Of a DNA stretch of 64,000 bases, positions 47,532-55,455 are shown piece by piece. This DNA comes from Marinomonas rhodophyticola. Lineage in GTDB: Bacteria; Pseudomonadota; Gammaproteobacteria; Pseudomonadales; Marinomonadaceae. The notes below the pieces were generated by a model that had not been told where the DNA came from, made no database searches, and saw only the letters and a list, made by a program, of their open reading frames with translations. The translations under genes and the position numbers were made by a program. Numbering within the stretch: the stretch's first letter is position 1; each line of letters begins with the position of its first letter. The stretch covers positions 310,001 through 374,000 of the forward strand of contig NZ_JAPEUL010000011.1 of assembly GCF_026113935.1 (NCBI RefSeq). Reading direction: 5' to 3'.

Positions 47532-48785
47532 ATGGATTTAAATACGGCGCGTATGAAAACTTTGTCCATTATTCTAGCCGGTGGACGTGGTTCAAGATTA
47601 AGACAGCTAACGGATAATCGTTCTAAGCCTGCAGTGCCTATTGCGGGTAAATATAAAATTATTGATTTTCCTCTCTCCAATTGTATTAACTCAGGTATGC
47701 GTCGTATTGCCGTCCTGACTCAGTATCGCTCTCATACATTGAATCAGCATGTACAAAGAGGTTGGAATTTTCTGCGATCGGATTTTAATGAGTTCATTGA
47801 ACTATGGCCTGCTCAGCAACAGACTGGCAGTGACTGGTATCGTGGTACAGCCGATGCCGTGTATCAAAACTTAAGTATGATAGATGGTTTAGACAGCGAG
47901 TATATTCTGATTCTGGCTGGTGATCATGTGTATAAACAAGATTACAGTTTGATGCTGCAAGACCATATTGAAAGCGGTGCAGATGTTACGGTGGCGTGCA
48001 TAGAAGTGCCACTGAAAGAAGCGGATCAGTTTGGTGTAATGCATGTTGATGAAAACGATAACATTATAGCGTTTGAAGAAAAACCGGCTAATCCACCTAC
48101 GATGCTTGGTAAGCCTGATGTGTCGCTTGCTAGCATGGGTATTTATATTTTTAATACGAAGTTTTTGTCTGAAAACTTACGTTCAGATGCAAGCGATGAC
48201 GAATCAAGTCATGATTTTGGTAAGGACCTTATTCCTTTGTTTGTTGGGCGTTGCAAAATTAAAGCTCACCATTTTTCCAATAGTGTCATTAGTAATAGCA
48301 GTTATCCTGATAAGCCGTATTGGCGTGATGTAGGAACATTAACGGCCTATTGGGAAGCGAATATGGATCTGACAAGATTGGTGCCAGAGTTGGATTTGTA
48401 TGATGAAGAGTGGCCGATTCGAACAGCGCAGTATCAACGACCTGCAGCAAAGTTCAATTATAACTACGAAGAGCGCATTGGTACGGCATTGAATTCAGTC
48501 GTGTCGGCTGGCTGTATTGTGTCGGGTTCAACGGTCGAGCAATCCATTCTATTTAATAATGTTCGAGTAAACTCTTATTCTCATGTGATTAAATCTGTAG
48601 TTTTGCCTCGCTGCAATATCGGTCGGCATTGTCGTCTTAGTAAAGTGGTGGTGGATTCTGACTGCCATATTCCAGAAGGCACGATAATTGGTGAAGACCC
48701 TGTTGCAGATGCAGCTCGCTTTTATCGAAATTCAGACGGTATTACTTTAGTGACGCAAGAGATGATTGAGGCATTGCCTGAATAG
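47532..48785 (+). CDS. glgC: Glucose-1-phosphate adenylyltransferase
   Basis: A 417-residue ADP-glucose pyrophosphorylase. The nucleotidyltransferase domain has ILAGGRGSRLRQLTDNRSKP (near 14-33), WYRGTADAVYQN near 113 and a conserved DVGTLTAYWEAN near 265. The C-terminal left-handed beta-helix starts near 295 (CIVSGSTVEQSILFNNVRV). It makes ADP-glucose from ATP and glucose-1-phosphate for GlgA, divergently encoded. The enzyme is commonly under allosteric control by glycolytic intermediates. Confidence 0.96.
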   Translation: MDLNTARMKTLSIILAGGRGSRLRQLTDNRSKPAVPIAGKYKIIDFPLSNCINSGMRRIAVLTQYRSHTLNQHVQRGWNFLRSDFNEFIELWPAQQQTGSDWYRGTADAVYQNLSMIDGLDSEYILILAGDHVYKQDYSLMLQDHIESGADVTVACIEVPLKEADQFGVMHVDENDNIIAFEEKPANPPTMLGKPDVSLASMGIYIFNTKFLSENLRSDASDDESSHDFGKDLIPLFVGRCKIKAHHFSNSVISNSSYPDKPYWRDVGTLTAYWEANMDLTRLVPELDLYDEEWPIRTAQYQRPAAKFNYNYEERIGTALNSVVSAGCIVSGSTVEQSILFNNVRVNSYSHVIKSVVLPRCNIGRHCRLSKVVVDSDCHIPEGTIIGEDPVADAARFYRNSDGITLVTQEMIEALPE

Positions 48786-48817
48786 TACTTTCAAGGAATG
48801 ATTGTTGATTTAGTAAG

Positions 48818-48845
48818 AAGCCGCTCATATCAGCGGCTTTTTTGT
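48818..48845 (+). terminator. Terminator of glgC
   Basis: A perfect 8-bp stem AAGCCGCT/AGCGGCTT with a CATATC loop is followed by a T-tract. Confidence 0.85.
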
Positions 48846-49122
48846 GTGCCTTGAAAAGCTTTGTTTCATTATCTTGTGTACCGGTGCCTTGTAAAATGCT
48901 GAATTGGACGCATTAGTAGGGTTTCGCTTTTAGATTATTGAATAGAGAATTGGTTATCCCCGTAACCTGTGGATAACCCTATTGGTGAATCTTTGATAAC
49001 TTACGCAAAACCAGTCGGTATGCAGCTTTGGACATTGGTGTTCATTTCTTCTTCAGTCTTTCATTTGGCGTAGTGTATTGGGTAAATATGTTTGTATTTT
49101 CACCTATTAGTGAGGAGGTTTT
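48846..49122. other. Intergenic region upstream of riboflavin synthase gene
   Basis: The 277-bp gap has no convincing gene and no recognisable FMN riboswitch (the conserved AGGGGCAGGGTGAAATTCC-type stretches are absent). It contains the inverted pair GGTTATCC (48952-48959) and GGATAACC (48971-48978). A GAGGAGG ribosome site lies just before the next start codon. Confidence 0.5.
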
Positions 49123-49755
49123 ATGTTTACGGGTATCGTTCAGGGGACCGCGATGGTCAAAGCGGCCGATCAAGTGGGTCGTAACAAACGTTTAGAGGTG
49201 GTGTTTCCAGCCGGTGTTATGCTGGGTCAGCAGCTTGGGGCAAGTGTGGCTATCAATGGTGTTTGTCTTACCGTTGCTGAGATTGGTCATGATGTTTTGA
49301 CATTTGATGTAATTGATACCACGTTGGCGTTAACCAATATTGGCCTTTTGCAGGTCGGGGATACGGTAAACTTTGAGCGTGCTGCTAAAATGGGGGACGA
49401 GATTGGTGGGCATGTTATGTCTGGTCACATTATGACGTCTGTTGCCGTATCGCGAATTGAAAAAATTGAAGAAAGTGTCCATATCCGCTTTACGACAGAT
49501 CGTCAGCACGAAGTGGATGCAAGACGTTATTTGTTTGATAAAGGTTATGTGGGTCTAAATGGTGCGAGTTTGACAATTAGCGCTATTGGTAATGATTGGA
49601 TTGAAGTGTCTTTGATTCCAGAAACATTGAGATTAACGACCTTTGGTATGTTGTCACTAGGAGATCGAGTGAATCTTGAAATCGATGCGCACACTCAGGC
49701 AACCGTCGATACCGTTGAGCGTATCTTGAAGCAAAGAGGGATTGTTTTGCCTTAA
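49123..49755 (+). CDS. ribE: Riboflavin synthase, alpha chain
   Basis: A 210-residue enzyme that dismutates two lumazines to riboflavin. It opens with MFTGIVQGTA, the family signature, and has two tandem lumazine-binding domains: SVAINGVCLTV (residues 43-53) with GGHVMSGH (near 101), and LNGASLTISAI (near 146) in the second half. It stands alone here; other rib genes are not in view. It is preceded by a strong GAGGAGG ribosome site. Confidence 0.95.
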   Translation: MFTGIVQGTAMVKAADQVGRNKRLEVVFPAGVMLGQQLGASVAINGVCLTVAEIGHDVLTFDVIDTTLALTNIGLLQVGDTVNFERAAKMGDEIGGHVMSGHIMTSVAVSRIEKIEESVHIRFTTDRQHEVDARRYLFDKGYVGLNGASLTISAIGNDWIEVSLIPETLRLTTFGMLSLGDRVNLEIDAHTQATVDTVERILKQRGIVLP

Positions 49756-49995
49756 ATCACTTTCGAACGGATTTAAGAGGCTAATTCTTCTTGGTTTTGA
49801 AATAAATGGAGTCCTTGCCCAATTTTCGGTAGAATGCTCGCCAATTTCTATCCTGAAAACGTGTTGGTGCGTATTTCTTATGATTGTCATGACGATGGTG
49901 TTTAATTCTTCTGTCACTCAGAATGAAATAGGTGTTTAACGAGCGTTTTTCAACAGGTAATCATTCAAATATCGCTTTTTAAGTGTGAGTAAATA

Positions 49996-51800
49996 GTGTC
50001 TTCTAATAATCTTAAGCACATACGCAATTTTTCGATAATTGCCCATATAGACCACGGAAAATCGACGTTAGCCGACCGCTTCATTCAGACTTGTGAAGGT
50101 CTGAGTGAACGTGAAATGTCTGCTCAGGTTCTTGACTCGATGGATATTGAGCGTGAACGTGGTATTACCATCAAGGCGCAAAGCGTCACGCTCGATTATC
50201 ATGCGAAAGATGGGCAAGTTTATCAGTTGAACTTTATCGATACACCGGGACATGTTGACTTTTCTTACGAAGTGTCGCGCTCCCTTGCTGCTTGTGAAGG
50301 GGCATTGTTGGTGGTTGATGCTGCACAAGGCGTGGAGGCACAGTCTGTTGCAAACTGTTATACCGCCATCGAGCAAGGCCTCGAAGTGATGCCTGTGTTG
50401 AATAAAATTGACTTACCACAAGCAGAGCCAGAACGTGTTAGTGCTGAGATTGAAGAGATCATTGGCATTGATGCGATGAATGCGGTGACGTGCTCGGCAA
50501 AAACAGGTTTGGGAGTGGATGATGTATTAGAGCGCCTGATTGCGACGATTCCACCGCCAGAGGGTGACGTTGATGCGCCTTTGCAAGCGCTTATTATTGA
50601 CTCATGGTTTGATAATTATCTGGGTGTAGTGTCTCTTGTTCGTATCAAACAAGGCACGTTGCGTAAGAAAGATAAAATTTTCATTAAATCAACCAAACAA
50701 ACACATCCGGTTGATATGACAGGTATTTTTACGCCTAAGCGAAAAGAAACTGGTATGCTTAGAGCGGGGGAAGTTGGCTATGTTGTTGCGGGTATTAAAG
50801 ATATTCATGGGGCGCCTGTAGGGGATACCATTACCCACGCTTCTACGCCAGATGTTCCACAATTAGCGGGTTTCCAAAAAGTGAAACCTCAAGTTTATGC
50901 GGGTGTGTTCCCTGTTAGCTCTGATGACTATGAAGATTTCCGTGTTGCCCTTGATAAGTTGACATTGAATGATGCTTCTTTGTTCTTTGAACCAGAAAGC
51001 TCGGATGCGCTAGGTTTTGGCTTCCGTTGTGGTTTTTGGGTATGCTGCACATGGAGATCATCCAGGAACGTTTAGAACGTGAATATGATCTAGATTTAAT
51101 CACGACTGCGCCAACGGTAGTGTATGAAATCGAATTAAATAATGGCGATGTAATTAACGTTGACAGTCCATCAAAAATGCCAGATCCTGGTTCGATTCGA
51201 GAAATGCGCGAACCAATCGTCGAAGCCAATATTTTAGTGCCACAGGAATATCTGGGTAACGTTATTACGTTGTGTGTGGAAAAGCGTGGCATTCAAAAAG
51301 ATATGCTATATGTTGGTCGTCAAGTGCAGTTGCGTTATGAGTTACCCATGAACGAAGTCGTCATGGATTTCTTTGATAAACTAAAATCTTGTAGCCGCGG
51401 TTTTGCGTCGTTAGATTACAGCTTCTCCCACTTTAGTGCTGCACCTTTATGTCGATTAGACATCTTGATCAATGGCGAGCGTGTCGATGCTTTGGCGCTG
51501 ATCATGCACAAAGATAACGTACAGTATAAAGGTCGTGCTTTGTGTGAAAAAATGAAAGATTTGATTCCGCGTCAGATGTTTGACGTGGCGATTCAAGGTG
51601 CTGTGGGGGCAAAAATCATTTCACGTACGACAGTGAAAGCGTTACGTAAAAACGTAATTGCCAAATGTTATGGTGGTGATGTGAGCCGTAAGAAGAAATT
51701 GTTGCAGAAGCAAAAAGAAGGTAAGAAGCGTATGAAGCAGGTAGGTAACGTTGAGGTGCCACAATCTGCTTTCCTTGCGGTTTTGCAGCTAGACAGCTAG
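49996..51800 (+). pseudogene. lepA: Elongation factor 4 (LepA), frame broken near 51035
   Basis: A translational GTPase that back-translocates ribosomes. The first frame has the G1 motif AHIDHGKST (residues 16-24), [16 protein letters not shown] and NKIDLPQAE. It breaks at GFGFRCG: the text reads GGT TTT TGG, where LepA proteins read [10 protein letters not shown]. One T added to TTTTT at 51033-51037 restores [19 protein letters not shown] and gives 601 residues, the normal length. The C-terminal LepA-specific domain follows, with many basic residues. LepB is directly downstream, a typical operon. Very likely a sequencing error. Confidence 0.95.
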
Positions 51801-51851
51801 AGCCAGAAAAACAACAGGCGTGCTCAGCACGCCCTGATGGAGAAATGAAGT

Positions 51852-52667
51852 ATGGGTTTTGATTTCGAATTGATACTGGCCATTGCGTTTTTAGTGACGG
51901 GTGTCTTCTGGGTGTATGATCGTATTGTGTATTTTCCCAAGCGTAAAGCTCTGTTGGTAAATATGCCAACAGAGACACGCAAAGCTCTCAGTAAGGATGC
52001 CCAGCAGCGATTGGCGCAAACACCTAAGCTGGTGGTGGAGGTGAAGTCCTATTTCGTTATCATTGCGGTGATCTTTGGTTTGCGATCTTTTGTTGTTGAG
52101 TCCTTTCAGATTCCGTCAGGATCTATGCTGCCAACATTAAAGATAGGTGATTTTATTCTGGTGAATAAGTTTGACTATGGACTTCGTTTACCTGTCTTAA
52201 ATACAACCATTATTCCAACTACAGAACCAAAACGTGGTGATGTGGTTGTATTTAAATACCCACTTGATCCTAGTTTAAACTATATTAAACGTTTGGTCGG
52301 TTTGCCTGGTGATCAAATCAGCTATCATAATAAGACATTGATGGTTAATGGTGAGCCAGTTAGCAAAGAATTTTTAGCCAAGTTGCCTGTGTCATTGAAC
52401 CCAAATCAAGAGCCAGTAGATGTATTTTCTGAGCACTTGGGTGAGGCACAACACGAGATTTATAATAGTTACCGATTTACCCCACATGAAGGTGAATGGA
52501 CTGTACCAGCAGGCCATTATTTTGTGATGGGTGACAACAGAGACAATAGTGCTGACAGTCGATTTTGGGGATTTGTTCCAGATGAAAATATGAAAGGTCG
52601 TGCTTTTTATGTATGGCTGCATTGGGACGAATTTTTAGTATCCCAAGTTTTAAAAATAACGGTTTGA
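51852..52667 (+). CDS. lepB: Signal peptidase I
   Basis: A 271-residue membrane protease that removes signal peptides from exported proteins. Two N-terminal membrane segments lie at about 5-25 and 68-85. The catalytic serine is in QIPSGSMLPTL near residue 93; the general-base lysine is in LNYIKRLVGLPGDQI near 150; the box GDNRDNSADSRFWGFVPDENMKGRAF near 226-250 follows. It is co-oriented with lepA and rnc, as in most gammaproteobacteria. A clear GGAG site precedes the start. Confidence 0.95.
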   Translation: MGFDFELILAIAFLVTGVFWVYDRIVYFPKRKALLVNMPTETRKALSKDAQQRLAQTPKLVVEVKSYFVIIAVIFGLRSFVVESFQIPSGSMLPTLKIGDFILVNKFDYGLRLPVLNTTIIPTTEPKRGDVVVFKYPLDPSLNYIKRLVGLPGDQISYHNKTLMVNGEPVSKEFLAKLPVSLNPNQEPVDVFSEHLGEAQHEIYNSYRFTPHEGEWTVPAGHYFVMGDNRDNSADSRFWGFVPDENMKGRAFYVWLHWDEFLVSQVLKITV

Positions 52668-52693
52668 TTGAATAAGTATTTTTTGGAGAAATT

Positions 52694-53377
52694 TTGAGTT
52701 CATCGTATCAGAAGCTGAGTCAGCGCATAGGGTATTTTTTTGCTGACCTTGGACTGCTTGAACTGGCGCTAACGCACCGTAGTTTTGGTGGGAAAAATAA
52801 TGAGCGCCTTGAGTTCTTGGGTGACTCTATCCTTAATTATGTGATTGCGGAAGACCTTTTTCATCGTTTCCCAAAGGCTAAAGAAGGCGAATTAAGTCGT
52901 CTGCGGGCATCGCTAGTAAAGGGTGATACTCTAGCTGAACTGGCAAGAGAATTTGAGCTGGGAGATTATTTGAAACTGGGGGCTGGCGAGTTAAAAAGTG
53001 GTGGTTTTAGACGAGATTCTATTTTAGCCGATACGGTTGAGGGCATCATTGGTGGTATGTACCTAGACGCGGGCATGGAAGTTTGTCGTCAGCATATTTT
53101 AGCCTGGTACAAAGAGCGCTTAGATGCGACATCCTTAAAAGTGGTGACCAAAGATGCAAAGACGAGGCTTCAAGAGTATCTTCAAGCCAGAAAGCATGCG
53201 TTACCTCAGTACGATGTTGTGAATATTGTAGGCGAGCCTCATGACCAAACTTTTTATGTGCATTGTCATATTGAGCTTTGTGAAAGTGCCATAGAAGGCA
53301 AGGGAAATAGTCGTCGAATCGCAGAGCAAAATGCTGCAGCAAAAGCCTTGAAAAAATTGGAAAAGAAAGATGTCTGA
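52694..53377 (+). CDS. rnc: Ribonuclease III
   Basis: A 227-residue double-strand-specific RNase. The catalytic signature is [18 protein letters not shown] (near 36-53), with the later [16 protein letters not shown] segment, then a C-terminal dsRNA-binding domain ([20 protein letters not shown], then [17 protein letters not shown]). It starts with TTG behind GGAGAA. Its end overlaps era by 8 bp, giving coupled translation. Confidence 0.96.
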   Translation: MSSSYQKLSQRIGYFFADLGLLELALTHRSFGGKNNERLEFLGDSILNYVIAEDLFHRFPKAKEGELSRLRASLVKGDTLAELAREFELGDYLKLGAGELKSGGFRRDSILADTVEGIIGGMYLDAGMEVCRQHILAWYKERLDATSLKVVTKDAKTRLQEYLQARKHALPQYDVVNIVGEPHDQTFYVHCHIELCESAIEGKGNSRRIAEQNAAAKALKKLEKKDV

Positions 53378-54272
53378 CGTTGAAGTGACGCACTGTGGTT
53401 ATATTGCCATTGTTGGCCGCCCAAATGTGGGTAAGTCAACTTTGCTTAATCATATCTTAGGCCAGAAATTATCCATAACGTCGCGAAAGCCGCAAACCAC
53501 CCGCGATCAGATTCTTGGTGTAAAAACAGAAGGCCATGTTCAGGCTATTTATGTGGATACACCCGGTTTGCATCTGGGGGAGGCCAAAGCCATTAACCGC
53601 ATCATGAATAAAACCGCAGCGGCGGCATTAAAAGATGTCGACGTGGTGCTGTTTGTTATCGATGCGGATCGTTGGACAGAAGAAGATGAGGCGGTGTTAC
53701 AAAAAGTGAAACACGCTCGCTGTCCCGTTATTCTGGTAGTGAATAAGGTGGATCAACTTGATCAAAAAGAAGATCTTTTGCCACGTTTGGCAAACCTAGC
53801 TGACCGGATGGATTTTGCGCAAATTGTTCCAATATCCGCCTTGCGTAATAATAATTTAGACCGTTTAGAACGTTTGGTTGAAAGTTATATGCCAGAGGGG
53901 ACGCAGTTTTACCCTGAGGATCAAATAACCAATCGCAGTTCACGTTTTTTGGCCGCTGAAATTGTTCGTGAGAAGATCACACGCCAGCTTGGTCAAGAAG
54001 TGCCTTATGAAGTGGCCGTGCAAATTGAAGAATTTGTCTATGAAGAGACGGCTATTCATATTAGTGCGCTGATTTTGGTGGAGCGAAATGGGCAAAAACG
54101 CATCATTATTGGCGAGCGTGGTGATAAAATTAAGCTAATAGGCAAAGAGGCGCGTATTGATATGGAGAACTTATTTCAACATAAAGTCATGTTGAATCTC
54201 TGGATTAAAGTGCGTTCAGGTTGGTCTGATGATGAGCGTGCCTTGGCCAGTTTAGGTTACCAGGAAGAATAA
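53370..54272 (+). CDS. era: GTPase Era
   Basis: A 300-residue GTPase needed for 30S ribosome maturation. It has G1 [11 protein letters not shown] (residues 15-25), the switch [14 protein letters not shown]3 DTPG, G4 NKVD near 124, and a C-terminal KH domain ([28 protein letters not shown]), which binds 16S rRNA. Overlaps rnc; recO follows after 5 bp. Confidence 0.97.
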   Translation: MSDVEVTHCGYIAIVGRPNVGKSTLLNHILGQKLSITSRKPQTTRDQILGVKTEGHVQAIYVDTPGLHLGEAKAINRIMNKTAAAALKDVDVVLFVIDADRWTEEDEAVLQKVKHARCPVILVVNKVDQLDQKEDLLPRLANLADRMDFAQIVPISALRNNNLDRLERLVESYMPEGTQFYPEDQITNRSSRFLAAEIVREKITRQLGQEVPYEVAVQIEEFVYEETAIHISALILVERNGQKRIIIGERGDKIKLIGKEARIDMENLFQHKVMLNLWIKVRSGWSDDERALASLGYQEE

Positions 54273-54277
54273 TCTCA

Positions 54278-55015
54278 ATGCGCGTTTCTGCGTATGTCAT
54301 TCATACTCGGCCTTTTCAAGATGGCAAAATTCTGCTTGATGCATTAACTCTTGAGCAAGGTTTGATTCGAGGTGTTTGGCGACTACCAAAAAAAGAGGCT
54401 CGGGTCATTCCTGGGCCTTTTTTATGTTACGAAATGGAGCTTTCTGGTCGCGGTGACTTAAAAACCGTGAAAAGTTTGGAGTCGGTAAAAGCCGCTGCTG
54501 TGCTTGAGGGGTTGTCTTTGTACGCGGCTTTTTATGTGCATGAGTTACTTGAAAAGCTTTTGCCTGCCAATTTGCCATTGCCTGAGGTGTTTGCATTATA
54601 TCAATGGCTGATTGAAAGTCTGCATTCAGGGGTGGTTATTGCGCCCTTGTTACGTCGATTTGAGGTGGGGTTATTTTCCGAGCTTGGTGTCGGCATTAAC
54701 ATGATATCTACAGGTCGTGGTGAGCCTCTTGAAGCGCGTCAGCTTTATCAATTTCACTATAAGTTCGGTTTACGGCCTTATCATGGTGAAATACCAAAAC
54801 AAACGCCTATGTTGTTTGTTGAAGGGCAGATAGCCCTTGATTATCACGCAGGCAAATGGACGGATAAACAAGTGTTAAGTCTCGCCAAGGAGTTACATCG
54901 TAACTGGCTGGATAGTTTATTAAATGGCAAGCCAATCGTTTCGAGGCGCTTATTGCCAAAGCAGCCTTTTCAAGGTGATCGGCATCTCGGGGTGCCTATT
55001 TTTCGTGCCTTGTGA
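54278..55015 (+). CDS. recO: DNA repair protein RecO
   Basis: A 245-residue RecO, which with RecR loads RecA at gaps. The N-terminal OB fold has AYVIHTRPFQDGKILLDALT, then the helical domain (LYAAFYVHELLEKLLP near 86). The zinc-finger region is weak and lacks cysteines, as in many gammaproteobacterial RecO proteins. It follows era closely. In E. coli pdxJ comes next; here acpS overlaps the stop codon instead. Confidence 0.93.
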   Translation: MRVSAYVIHTRPFQDGKILLDALTLEQGLIRGVWRLPKKEARVIPGPFLCYEMELSGRGDLKTVKSLESVKAAAVLEGLSLYAAFYVHELLEKLLPANLPLPEVFALYQWLIESLHSGVVIAPLLRRFEVGLFSELGVGINMISTGRGEPLEARQLYQFHYKFGLRPYHGEIPKQTPMLFVEGQIALDYHAGKWTDKQVLSLAKELHRNWLDSLLNGKPIVSRRLLPKQPFQGDRHLGVPIFRAL

Positions 55016-55041
55016 TGATTTACGTTATTAAAGGGGGGAGT

Positions 55042-55455
55042 TTGATTATCGGAGTTGGGACGGATTTGGTTGAGATAGCACGAATCGCTCAGTCAGTTGA
55101 GCGTTTGGGAGAGCGTTTTATTGACCGCATATTGACGGCTGCCGAAAAACAACGCTGGTTAGAAATCAGCAACGCAGATAAAGCCAATGCTTATGTCGCA
55201 AAACGCTTTGCAGCGAAAGAAGCGGCAGTGAAGGCGTTAGGAACAGGGATTGGTTCGGGGGTAAGTTTTCAACACTTTAGCATCAGTAATTTGCCTTCTG
55301 GACAGCCGGTTCTCATGGTTGATGAAAGTATTACTGCGCGCTATGACTTCCCTGTGGCATGGCATTTAAGTCTAACGGATGAGAAAGTGTATGCTCAGGC
55401 TTTTGTTGTTCTCGAATCTAAGGTGTTGAGTGCAAAGATTGAGGCCAAGGAATAA
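55042..55455 (+). CDS. acpS: Holo-[acyl-carrier-protein] synthase
   Basis: The enzyme attaches 4'-phosphopantetheine to acyl carrier protein. Its signatures are IIGVGTDLVEIARI at the start and the AKRFAAKEAAVKALGTGI segment near 50-70. TTG 55042 is chosen because homologues start MIIGVG and a purine-rich AAGGGGGGAG is just upstream; a start at ATG 55012, overlapping recO by 4 bp, would add ten residues. Its 3' end overlaps the convergent barA gene by 38 bp. Confidence 0.93.
   Translation: MIIGVGTDLVEIARIAQSVERLGERFIDRILTAAEKQRWLEISNADKANAYVAKRFAAKEAAVKALGTGIGSGVSFQHFSISNLPSGQPVLMVDESITARYDFPVAWHLSLTDEKVYAQAFVVLESKVLSAKIEAKE

Noticed and set aside
48950-48980. TGTGGATAA at 48968 as a DnaA box or origin element.
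   Set aside because: A single perfect 9-mer is expected about by chance in 64 kb; another copy lies inside a coding region near 32683, and no cluster of boxes or AT-rich unwinding region is present.
48846-49122. FMN riboswitch before the riboflavin synthase gene.
   Set aside because: The conserved RFN element segments are not found; the only structure is a short inverted pair.
49742-49939. Short open frame between riboflavin synthase and lepA.
   Set aside because: It overlaps the end of the riboflavin synthase gene, has no ribosome site, and its codon use and composition look random.
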